DNA of 64,000 bases. It comes from Coriaria nepalensis (taxonomy: Eukaryota > Streptophyta > Magnoliopsida > Cucurbitales > Coriariaceae). The position numbers were made by a program, and so were the translations under genes. This document shows positions 52,405-63,906 of the stretch, piece by piece. The notes under the pieces are model-generated. The model searched no databases. It was not told the origin of the DNA and was given only the letters and a program-made list of their open reading frames with translations. Location: positions 30,039,501 to 30,103,500 of the forward strand of contig CP114481.1 of assembly GCA_027186245.1 (NCBI GenBank), in the 5' to 3' direction. Every line of letters starts with the position of its first letter. Position 1 is the stretch's first letter.

Positions 52405-55400
52405 AGGAAAGTGTGCATTCGTTTAACCTTAAAATCATTTCAATGAGTCATTTCAAGTCAATATCTTATTTCAAAGTAATTCGAACGAGCACTATTTTTG
52501 CACTACAAATGCAAGTTTTGTGCATAACTTGCACATGATCAATGCAAGGAAACTGTGCATTCGTTTAACCTTAAAGTCATTTCAATGAGTGATTTCAACT
52601 CAATAACTTATTTCAAAGCAACTCGAACGAATTCAATTTTTGCACTACAAACACAAGTTTTGTGCATAACTTGCAAATGATCAATGCAAGGAAAGTGTGC
52701 ATTCGTTTAACCTTAAAATCATTTCAATGAGTCATTTCCAGTCAATAACTTATTTGAAAGCAAGTCGAAAGAATTCTATTTTTGCACTACAAACACAAGT
52801 TTTGTGCATAACTTGCAAATGATCAATGCAAGGAAAGTGTGCACTCGTTTAACCTTAAAATCATTTCAATGAGTCATTTCAAGTCAATAACTTATTTCAA
52901 AGCAAGTCGAACGAATTCTTTTTTTGCACTACAAACACAAGTTTTGTGCATAACTTGCAAATGATCAATGCAAAGAAAGTGTGCATTCGTTTAACCTTAA
53001 AATCATTTCAATGAGTCATTTCAAGTCAATAACTTATTTCAAAGCAAGTCGAACGAATTCAATTTTTGCACTACAAACACAAGTTTTGTGCATAACTTGC
53101 AAATGATCAATGCAAGGAAAGTGTGCACTCGTTTAACCTTAAAGTCATTTCAATGAGTCATTTCAAGTCAATAACTTATTTCAAAGCAAGTCGAACGAAT
53201 TCTATTTTTGCACTACAAACACAAGTTTTGTGCATAACTTGCAAATGATCAATGCAAGGAAAGTGTGCATTCGTTTAACCTTAAAATCATTTCAATGAGT
53301 CATTTCAAGTCAATAACTTATTTCAAAGCAAGTCGAACGAATTCTATTTTTGCACTACAAACACAAGTTTTGTGCATAACTTGCAAATGATCAATGCAAG
53401 GAAAGTGTGCATTCGTTTAACCTTAAAATCATTTCAATGAGTCATTTCAAGTCAATATCTTATTTCAAAGTAATTCGAACGAGCACTATTTTTGCACTAC
53501 AAATGCAAGTTTTGGGCATAACTTGCACATGATCAATGCAAGGAAACTGTGCATTCGTTTAACCTTAAAGTCATTTCAATGAGTGATTTCAACTCAATAA
53601 CTTATTTCAAAGCAACTCGAACGAATTCTATTTTTGCACTACAAACACAAGTTTTGTGCATAACTTGCAAATGATCAATGCAAGGAAAGTGTGCATTCGT
53701 TTAACCTTAAAATCATTTCAATATGTCATTTCCAGTCAATAACTTATTTCAAAGCAAGTCGAACGAATTCAGTTTTTGCACTACAAACACAAGTTTTGTG
53801 CATAGTTTGCAAATGATCAATGCAAGGAAAGTGTGCATTCGTTTAACCTTAAAATCATTTCAATGAGTCATTTCAAGTCAATATCTTATTTCAAAGTAAT
53901 TCGAACGAGCACTATTTTTGCACTACAAATGCAAGTTTTGTGCATAACTTGCACATGATCAATGCAAGGAAACTGTGCATTCGTTTAACCTTAAAGTCAT
54001 TTCAATGAGTGATTTCAACTCAATAACTTATTTCAAAGCAACTCGAACGAATTCAATTTTTGCACTACAAACACAAGTTTTGTGCATAACTTGCAAATGA
54101 TCAATGCAAGGAAAGTGTGCATTCGTTTAACCTTAAAATCATTTCAATGAGTCATTTCAAGTCAATAACTTATTTCAAAGCAAGTCGAACGAATTCTTTT
54201 TTTGCACAACAAACACAAGTTTTGTGCATAACTTGCAAATGATCAATGCAAAGAAAGTGTGCATTCGTTTAACCTTAAAATCATTTCAATGAGTCATTTC
54301 AAGTCAATAACTTATTTCAAAGCAAGTCGAACGAATTCAATTTTTGCACTACAAACACAAGTTTTGTGCATAACTTGCAAATGATCAATGCAAAGAAAGT
54401 GTGCATTCGTTTAACCTTAAAATCATTTCAATGAGTCATTTCAAGTCAATAACTTATTTCAAAGCAAGTCGAACGAATTCAATTTTTGCACTACAAACAC
54501 AAGTTTTGTGCATAACTTGCAAATGATCAATGCAAGGAAAGTGTGCACTCGTTTAACCTTAAAGTCATTTCAATGAGTCATTTCAAGTCAATAACTTATT
54601 TCAAAGCAAGTCGAACGAATTCTATTTTTGCACTACAAACACAAGTTTTGTGCATAACTTGCAAATGATCAATGCAAGGAAAGTGTGCATTCGTTTAACC
54701 TTAAAATCATTTCAATGAGTCATTTCAAGTCAATAACTTATTTCAAAGCAAGTCGAACGAATTCTTTTTTTGCACTACAAACACAAGTTTTGTGCATAAC
54801 TTGCAAATGATCAATGCAAAGAAAGTGTGCATTCGTTTAACCTTAAAATCATTTCAATGAGTCATTTCAAGTCAATAACTTATTTCAAAGCAAGTCGAAC
54901 GAATTCAATTTTTGCACTACAAACACAAGTTTTGTGCATAACTTGCAAATGATCAATGCAAGGAAAGTGTGCATTCGTTTAACCTTAAAATCATTTCAAT
55001 GAGTCATTTCAAGTCAATATCTTATTTCAAAGTAATTCGAACGAGCACTATTTTTGCACTACAAATGCAAGTTTTGGGCATAACTTGCACATGATCAATG
55101 CAAGGAAAGTGTGCATTCGTTTAACCTTAAAATCATTTCAATGAGTCATTTCCAGTCAATAACTTATTTGAAAGCAAGTCGAAAGAATTCTATTTTTGCA
55201 CTACAAACACAAGTTTTGTGCATAACTTGCAAATGATCAATGCAAGGAAAGTGTGCATTCGTTTAACCTTAAAATCATTTCAATGAGTCATTTCAAGTCA
55301 ATAACTTATTTCAAAGCAAGTCGAACGAATTCTTTTTTTGCACTACAAACACAAGTTTTGTGCATAACTTGCAAATGATCAATGCAAAGAAAGTGTGCAT

Positions 55401-58226
55401 TCGTTTAACCTTAAAATCATTTCAATGAGTCATTTCAAGTCAATAACTTATTTCAAAGCAAGTCGAACGAATTCAATTTTTGCACTACAAACACAAGTTT
55501 TGTGCATAACTTGCAAATGATCAATGCAAGGAAAGTGTGCACTCGTTTAACATTAAAATCATTTCAATGAGTCATTTCCAGTCAATAACTTATTTGAAAG
55601 CAAGTCGAAAGAATTCTATTTTTGCACTACAAACACAAGTTTTGTGCATAACTTGCAAATGATCAATGCAAAGAAAGTGTGCATTCGTTTAACCTTAAAA
55701 TCATTTCAATGAGTCATTTCAAGTCAATAACTTATTTCAAAGCAAGTCGAACGAATTCAATTTTTGCACTACAAACACAAGTTTTGTGCATAACTTGCAA
55801 ATGATCAATGCAAGGAAAGTGTGCATTCGTTTAACCTTAAAATCATTTCAATGAGTCATTTCAAGTCAATAACTTATTTTAAAGCAAGTCGAACGAATTC
55901 TATTTTTGCACTACAAACAGAAGTTTTGTGCATAACTTGCAAATGATCAATGCAAGGAAAGTGTGCATTCGTTTAACCTTAAAATCATTTCAATGAGTCA
56001 TTTCAACTCAATAACTTATTTCAAAGCAAGTCGAACGAATTCTTTTTTTGCACTACAAACACAAGTTTTGTGCATAACTTGCAAATGATCAATGCAAGGA
56101 AAGTGTGCATTCGTTTAACCTTAAAATCATTTCAATGAGTCATTTCAAGTCAATATCTTATTTCAAAGTAATTCGAACGAGCACTATTTTTGCACTACAA
56201 ATGCAAGTTTTGTGCATAACTTGCACATGATCAATGCAAGGAAACTGTGCATTCGTTTAACCTTAAAGTCATTTCAATGAGTGATTTCAACTCAATAACT
56301 TATTTCAAAGCAACTCGAACGAATTCAATTTTTGCACTACAAACACAAGTTTTGTGCATAACTTGCAAATGATCAATGCAAGGAAAGTGTGCATTCGTTT
56401 AACCTTAAAATCATTTCAATGAGTCATTTCCAGTCAATAACTTATTTGAAAGCAAGTCGAAAGAATTCTATTTTTGCACTACAAACACAAGTTTTGTGCA
56501 TAACTTGCAAATGATCAATGCAAGGAAAGTGTGCATTCGTTTAACCTTAAAATCATTTCAATGAGTCATTTCAAGTCAATAACTTATTTCAAAGCAAGTC
56601 GAACGAATTCTTTTTTTGCACTACAAACACAAGTTTTGTGCATAACTTGCAAATGATCAATGCAAAGAAAGTGTGCATTCGTTTAACCTTAAAATCATTT
56701 CAATGAGTCATTTCAAGTCAATAACTTATTTCAAAGCAAGTCGAACGAATTCAATTTTTGCACTACAAACACAAGTTTTGTGCATAACTTGCAAATGATC
56801 AATGCAAGGAAAGTGTGGACTCGTTTAACCTTAAAGTCATTTCAATGAGTCATTTCAAGTCAATAACTTATTTCAAAGCAAGTCGAACGAATTCTATTTT
56901 TGCACTACAAACACAAGTTTTGCGCATAACTTGCAAATGATCAATGCAAGGAAAGTGTGCATTCGTTTAACCTTAAAATCATTTCAATGAGTCATTTCAA
57001 GTCAATAACTTATTTCAAAGCAAGTCGAACGAATTCTATTTTTGCACTACAAACACAAGTTTTGTGCATAACTTGCAAATGATCAATGCAAGGAAAGTGT
57101 GCATTCGTTTAACCTTAAAATCATTTCAATGAGTCATTTCAAGTCAATATCTTATTTCAAAGTAATTCGAACGAGCACTATTTTTGCACTACAAATGCAA
57201 GTTTTGGGCATAACTTGCACATGATCAATGCAAGGAAACTGTGCATTCGTTTAACCTTAAAGTCATTTCAATGAGTGATTTCAACTCAATAACTTATTTC
57301 AAAGCAACTCGAACGAATTCTATTTTTGCACTACAAACACAAGTTTTGTGCATAACTTGCAAATGATCAATGCAAGGAAAGTGTGCATTCGTTTAACCTT
57401 AAAATCATTTCAATGAGTCATTTCAAGTCAATATCTTATTTCAAAGTAATTCGAACGAGCACTATTTTTGCACTACAAATGCAAGTTTTGGGCATAACTT
57501 GCACATGATCAATGCAAGGAAACTGTGCATTCGTTTAACCTTAAAGTCATTTCAATGAGTCATTTCAAGTCAATAACTTATTTCAAAGCAAGTCGAACGA
57601 ATTCTATTTTTGCACTACAAACACAAGTTTTGCGCATAACTTGCAAATGATCAATGCAAGGAAAGTGTGCATTCGTTTAACCTTAAAATCATTTCAATGA
57701 GTCATTTCAAGTCAATAACTTATTTCAAAGCAAGTCGAACGAATTCTATTTTTGCACTACAAACACAAGTTTTGTGCATAACTTGCAAATGATCAATGCA
57801 AGGAAAGTGTGCATTCGTTTAACCTTAAAATCATTTCAATGAGTCATTTCAAGTCAATATCTTATTTCAAAGTAATTCGAACGAGCACTATTTTTGCACT
57901 ACAAATGCAAGTTTTGGGCATAACTTGCACATGATCAATGCAAGGAAACTGTGCATTCGTTTAACCTTAAAGTCATTTCAATGAGTGATTTCAACTCAAT
58001 AACTTATTTCAAAGCAACTCGAACGAATTCTATTTTTGCACTACAAACACAAGTTTTGTGCATAACTTGCAAATGATCAATGCAAGGAAAGTGTGCATTC
58101 GTTTAACCTTAAAATCATTTCAATATGTCATTTCCAGTCAATAACTTATTTCAAAGCAAGTCGAACGAATTCAGTTTTTGCACTACAAACACAAGTTTTG
58201 TGCATAGTTTGCAAATGATCAATGCA
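52405..58226 (+). repeat. region dense in the GAGCAC cassette
   Basis: GAGCAC monomers start at 52405, 53399, 53825, 54961, 56097, 57091, 57375 and 57801, usually followed by an AAACTGTG/AAAGTC/GTGATT/CAACTCG monomer and then by T7, AAGAAAG and GCACTCG monomers. Cassette length varies (2 to 9 monomers between successive GAGCAC copies), so there is no fixed period. CATAGTTTGC, a rare change of CATAACTTGC, occurs at 53801 and 58203, 31 monomers apart, inside matching segments of about 1 kb. Confidence 0.75.
56807..58226 (+). repeat. 5-monomer (710-bp) local duplication
   Basis: TTTTGCGCATAAC, a rare change, occurs at about 56920 and 57630. Each is followed by a canonical monomer, a GAGCAC monomer and an AAACTGTG monomer. 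The fifth monomers differ (GAGCAC at 57375, ATATGTC at 58085). The monomer at 57517 is chimeric: AAACTGTG type at its start, GCGC type after that. Confidence 0.7.
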
Positions 58227-60782
58227 AGGAAAGTGTGCATTCGTTTAACCTTAAAATCATTTCAATGAGTCATTTCAAGTCAATATCTTATTTCAAAGTA
58301 ATTCGAACGAGCACTATTTTTGCACTACAAATGCAAGTTTTGTGCATAACTTGCACATGATCAATGCAAGGAAACTGTGCATTCGTTTAACCTTAAAGTC
58401 ATTTCAATGAGTGATTTCAACTCAATAACTTATTTCAAAGCAACTCGAACGAATTCAATTTTTGCACTACAAGCACAAGTTTTGTGCATAACTTGCAAAT
58501 GATCAATGCAAGGAAAGTGTGCATTCGTTTAACCTTAAAATCATTTCAATGAGTCATTTCAAGTCAATAACTTATTTCAAAGCAAGTCGAACGAATTCTT
58601 TTTTTGCACTACAAACACAAGTTTTGTGCATAACTTGCAAATGATCAATGCAAAGAAAGTGTGCATTCGTTTAACCTTAAAATCATTTCAATGAGTCATT
58701 TCAAGTCAATAACTTATTTCAAAGCAAGTCGAACGAATTCAATTTTTGCACTACAAACACAAGTTTTGTGCATAACTTGCAAATGATCAATGCAAGGAAA
58801 GTGTGCACTCGTTTAACCTTAAAGTCATTTCAATGAGTCATTTCAAGTCAATAACTTATTTCAAAGCAAGTCGAACGAATTCTATTTTTGCACTACAAAC
58901 ACAAGTTTTGTGCATAACTTGCAAATGATCAATGCAAGGAAAGTGTGCATTCGTTTAACCTTAAAATCAATTCAATGAGTCATTTCAAGTCAATAATTTA
59001 TTTCAAAGCAAGTCGAACGAATTCAATTTTTGCACTACAAACACAAGTTTTGTGCATAACTTGCAAATAATCAATGCAAGGAAAGTGTGCATTCGTTTAA
59101 CCTTAAAATCATTTCAATGAGTCATTTCCAGTCAATAACTTATTTGAAAGCAAGTCGAAAGAATTCTATTTTTGCACAACAAACAGAAGTTTTGTGCATA
59201 ACTTGCAAATGATCAATGCAAGGAAAGTGTGCATTCGTTTAACCTTAAAATCATTTCAATGAGTCATTTCAAGTCAATAACTTATTTCAACGCAAGTCGA
59301 ACGAATTCTATTTTTGCACTACAAACACAAGTTTTGTGCATAACTTGCAAATGATCAATGCAAGGAAAGTGTGCATTCGTTTAACCTTTAAATCATTTGA
59401 ATGAGTGATTTCAAGTCAATAACTTATTTCAAAGCAAGTCGAACGAATTCAGTTTTTGCTCTACAAACACAAGTTTTGTGCATAACTTGCAAATGATCAA
59501 TGCAAGGAAAGTGTGCATTCGTTTAACCTTAAAATCATTTCAATGAGTCATTTCCAGTCAATAACTTATTTGAAAGCAAGTCGAAAGAATTCTATTTTTG
59601 CACTACAAACACAAGTTTTGTGCATAACTTGCAAATGATCAATGCAAGGAAAGTGTGCATTCGTTTAACCTTAAAATCATTTCAATGAGTCATTTCAAGT
59701 CAATAACTTATTTCAAAGCAAGTCGAACGAATTCAATTTTTGCACTACAAACACAAGTTTTGTGCATAACTTGCAATTGATCAATGCAAGGAAAGTGTGC
59801 ATTCGTTTAACCTTAAAATCATTTCAATGAGTCATCTCAAGTCAATAACTTATTTCAAAGCAAGTCGAACGATTTCTATTTTTGCACTACAAACACAAGT
59901 TTTGTGCATAACTTGCAAATGATCAATGCAAGGAAAGTGTGCATTCGTTTAACCTTAAAATCATTTCAATGAGTCATTTCAAGTCAATAACTTATTTCAA
60001 AGCAAGTCGAACGAATTCTTTTTTTGCACTACAAATACAAGTTTTGTGCATAACTTGCAAATGATCAATGCAAGGAAAGTGTGCATTCGTTTAACCTTAA
60101 AATCATTTCAATGAGTCATTTCAAGTCAATAACTTATTTCAACGCAAGTCGAACGAATTCTATTTTTGCACTACAAACACAAGTTTTGTGCATAACTTGC
60201 AAATGATCAATGCAAGGAAAGTGTGCATTCGTTTAACCTTTAAATCATTTGAATGAGTGATTTCAAGTCAATAACTTATTTCAAAGCAAGTCGAACGAAT
60301 TCAGTTTTTGCTCTACAAACACAAGTTTTGTGCATAACTTGCAAATGATCAATGCAAGGAAAGTGTGCATTCGTTTAACCTTAAAATCATTTCAATGAGT
60401 CATTTCCAGTCAATAACTTATTTGAAAGCAAGTCGAAAGAATTCTATTTTTGCACTACAAACACAAGTTTTGTGCATAACTTGCAAATGATCAATGCAAG
60501 GAAAGTGTGCATTCGTTTAACCTTAAAATCATTTCAATGAGTCATTTCAAGTCAATAACTTATTTCAAAGCAAGTCGAACGAATTCAATTTTTGCACTAC
60601 AAACACAAGTTTTGTGCATAACTTGCAATTGATCAATGCAAGGAAAGTGTGCATTCGTTTAACCTTAAAATCATTTCAATGAGTCATCTCAAGTCAATAA
60701 CTTATTTCAAAGCAAGTCGAACGAATTCAATTTTTGCACTACAAACACAAGTTTTGTGCATAACTTGCAAATGATCAATGCA
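57943..60782 (+). repeat. 20-monomer block copied from or to 45447-48286
   Basis: The monomer order AAACTGTG, ATATGTC, GAGCAC, AAACTGTG, T7, AAGAAAG, GCACTCG, CAATAATTTA, CCAG/GCACAAC, TCAACGC, then the 852-bp unit and its partial second copy is the same in both places, 12496 bp (exactly 88 monomers) apart. I saw roughly eight substitutions, among them CATAGTTTGC, AAGCAC and GATTTCTAT in this copy. The intervening sequence is unrelated in order, so this is not a simple tandem duplication of neighbours. Confidence 0.75.
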
Positions 60783-63054
60783 AGGAAAGTGTGCATTCGT
60801 TTAACCTTAAAATCATTTCAATGAGTCATTTCAAGTCAATATCTTATTTCAAAGTAATTCGAACGAGCACTATTTTTGCACTACAAATGCAAGTTTTGTG
60901 CATAACTTGCACATGATCAATGCAAGGAAACTGTGCATTCGTTTAACCTTAAAGTCATTTCAATGAGTGATTTCAACTCAATAACTTATTTCAAAGCAAC
61001 TCGAACGAATTCAATTTTTGCACTACAAACACAAGTTTTGTGCATAACTTGCAAATGATCAATGCAAGGAAAGTGTGCATTCGTTTAACCTTAAAATCAT
61101 TTCAATGAGTCATTTCCAGTCAATAACGTATTTGAAAGCAAGTCGAAAGAATTCTATTTTTGCACTACAAACACAAGTTTTGTGCATAACTTGCAAATGA
61201 TCAATGCAAGGAAAGTGTGCATTCGTTTAACCTTAAAATCATTTCAATGAGTCATTTCAAGTCAATAACTTATTTCAAAGCAAGTCGAACGAATTCTTTT
61301 TTTGCACTACAAACACAAGTTTTGTGCATAACTTGCAAATGATCAATGCAAAGAAAGTGTGCATTCGTTTAACCTTAAAATCATTTCAATGAGTCATTTC
61401 AAGTCAATAACTTATTTCAAAGCAAGTCGAACGAATTCAATTTTTGCACTACAAACACAAGTTTTGTGCATAACTTGCAAATGATCAATGCAAGGAAAGT
61501 GTGCACTCGTTTAACCTTAAAGTCATTTCAATGAGTCATTTCAAGTCAATAACTTATTTCAAAGCAAGTCGAACGAATTCTATTTTTGCACTACAAACAC
61601 AAGTTTTGTGCATAACTTGCAAATGATCAATGCAAGGAAAGTGTGCATTCGTTTAACCTTAAAATCATTTCAATGAGTCATTTCAAGTCAATAACTTATT
61701 TCAAAGCAAGTCGAAAGAATTCTATTTTTGCACTACAAATGCAAGTTTTGGGCATAACTTGCACATGATCAATGCAAGGAAACTGTGCATTCGTTTAACC
61801 TTAAAGTCATTTCAATGAGTGATTTCAACTCAATAACTTATTTCAAAGCAAGTCGAACGAATTCAATTTTTGCACTACAAACACAAGTTTTGTGCATAAC
61901 TTGCAAATGATCAATGCAAGGAAAGTGTGCATTCGTTTAACCTTAAAATCATTTCAATATGTCATTTCCAGTCAATAACTTATTTCAAAGCAAGTCGAAC
62001 GAATTCAGTTTTTGCACTACAAACACAAGTTTTGTGCATAACTTGCAAATGATCAATGCAAGGAAAGTGTGCATTCGTTTAACCTTAAAATCATTTCAAT
62101 GAGTCATTTCAAGTCAATATCTTATTTCAAAGTAATTCGAACGAGCACTATTTTTGCACTACAAATGCAAGTTTTGTGCATAACTTGCACATGATCAATG
62201 CAAGGAAACTGTGCATTCGTTTAACCTTAAAGTCATTTCAATGAGTGATTTCAACTCAATAACTTATTTCAAAGCAACTCGAACGAATTCAATTTTTGCA
62301 CTACAAACACAAGTTTTGTGCATAACTTGCAAATGATCAATGCAAGGAAAGTGTGCATTCGTTTAACCTTAAAATCATTTCAATGAGTCATTTCAAGTCA
62401 ATAACTTATTTCAAAGCAAGTCGAACGAATTCTTTTTTTGCACTACAAACACAAGTTTTGTGCATAACTTGCAAATGATCAATGCAAAGAAAGTGTGCAT
62501 TCGTTTAACCTTAAAATCATTTCAATGAGTCATTTCAAGTCAATAACTTATTTCAAAGCAAGTCGAACGAATTCAATTTTTGCACTACAAACACAAGTTT
62601 TGTGCATAACTTGCAAATGATCAATGCAAGGAAACTGTGCATTCGTTTAACCTTAAAGTCATTTCAATGAGTGATTTCAACTCAATAACTTATTTCAAAG
62701 CAACTCGAACGAATTCAATTTTTGCACAACAAACAGAAGTTTTGTGCATAACTTGCAAATGATCAATGCAAGGAAAGTGTGCATTCGTTTAACCTTAAAA
62801 TCATTTCAATGAGTCATTTCAAGTCAATAACTTATTTCAACGCAAGTCGAACGAATTCTATTTTTGCACTACAAACACAAGTTTTGTGCATAACTTGCAA
62901 ATGATCAATGCAAGGAAAGTGTGCATTCGTTTAACCTTAAAATCATTTCAATGAGTCATTTCAAGTCATTATCTTATTTCAAAGCAAGTCGAACGAATTC
63001 AATTTTTGCACTACAAACACAAGTTTTGTGCATAACTTACAAATGATCATTGCA
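60783..63054 (+). repeat. right-hand block with two more GAGCAC cassettes
   Basis: GAGCAC monomers start at 60783 and 62061. The order after each resembles 48429-49138 and 52405-53256 with one-monomer differences; for example a CCAG/TGAAAG monomer (with AACGTATTTG near 61127) is inserted after the first. The 61.6-62.0 kb part ends with an AAAGTC/GTGATT monomer without CAACTCG. The 62.77-62.90 kb monomer carries TCAACGC. No gene is present. Confidence 0.7.
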
Positions 63055-63480
63055 AGGAAAGTGTGCATTTGTCTAACCTTAAAATCAATTCAATGAGTCA
63101 TTTCAAGTCAATAACTTATTTCAAAGCAAGTCGAATGAATTCTATTTTTGCATTACAAACAGAAGTTTTGTGCATAACTTGCAAATGATCAATGCAAGGA
63201 AAGTGTGCATTCGTTTAACCTTAAAATCATTTCAATGAGTCATTTCAAGTCGATAACTTATTTCAAAGCAAGTCGAACGAATTCAATTTTTGCACTACAA
63301 ACACAAGTTTTGTGCATCACTTGCAAATGATCAATGCAAGGAAGGTGTGCATTCGTTTAACCTTAAAATCATTTCAATGAGTCATTTCAAGTCAATATCT
63401 TATTTCAAAGTAATTCGAACGAGCACAATTTTTGCACTACAAATCCAAGGTTTGGGCATAACTTGCAAATGATCAATGCA
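63055..63480 (+). repeat. return of left-end monomer types
   Basis: Three monomers in the order GTCTAACC/AATCAATTC/GCATTAC, then GTCGATAAC/CATCAC, then GAGCAC with AAATCCAAGGTTTGGG. The last two types together otherwise occur only left of 20.1 kb (for example 8948-9231, 12073-12356, 19741-20024). The GCATCACTTGC change is absent from 20.1 to 63.3 kb. Differences here include AAGGTG and GAGCACAATT. Confidence 0.8.
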
Positions 63481-63764
63481 AGGAAAGTGTGCATTCGTTT
63501 AACCTTAAAATCATTTCAATGAGTCATTTCAAGTCAATAACTTATTTCAAAGCAAGTCGAACGAATTCTATTTTTGCACTACAAACAGAAGTTTTGTGCA
63601 TAACTTGCAAATGATCAATGCAAGGAAAGTGTGCATTCGTTTAACCTTAAAATCATTTCAATGAGTCATTTCAACTCAATAACTTATTTCAAAGCAAGTC
63701 GAACGAATTCTTTTTTTGCACTACAAACACAAGTTTTGTGCATAACTTGCAAATGATCAATGCA

Positions 63765-63906
63765 AGGAAAGTGTGCATTCGTTTAACCTTAAAATCATTT
63801 CAATGAGTCATTTCAAGTCAATAACTTATTTCAAAGTTATTCGAACGAGCACTATTTTTGCACTACAAATGCAAGTTTTGTGCATAACTTGCACATGATT
63901 AATGCA
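63765..63906 (+). repeat. GAGCAC monomer variant with AAAGTTATTCG
   Basis: The last of 24 GAGCAC monomers. It has AATAACTT in place of AATATCTT and AAAGTTATTCG in place of AAAGTAATTCG, and ends ACATGATTAATGC. It may be a recombinant with a canonical 5' half. Confidence 0.7.
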
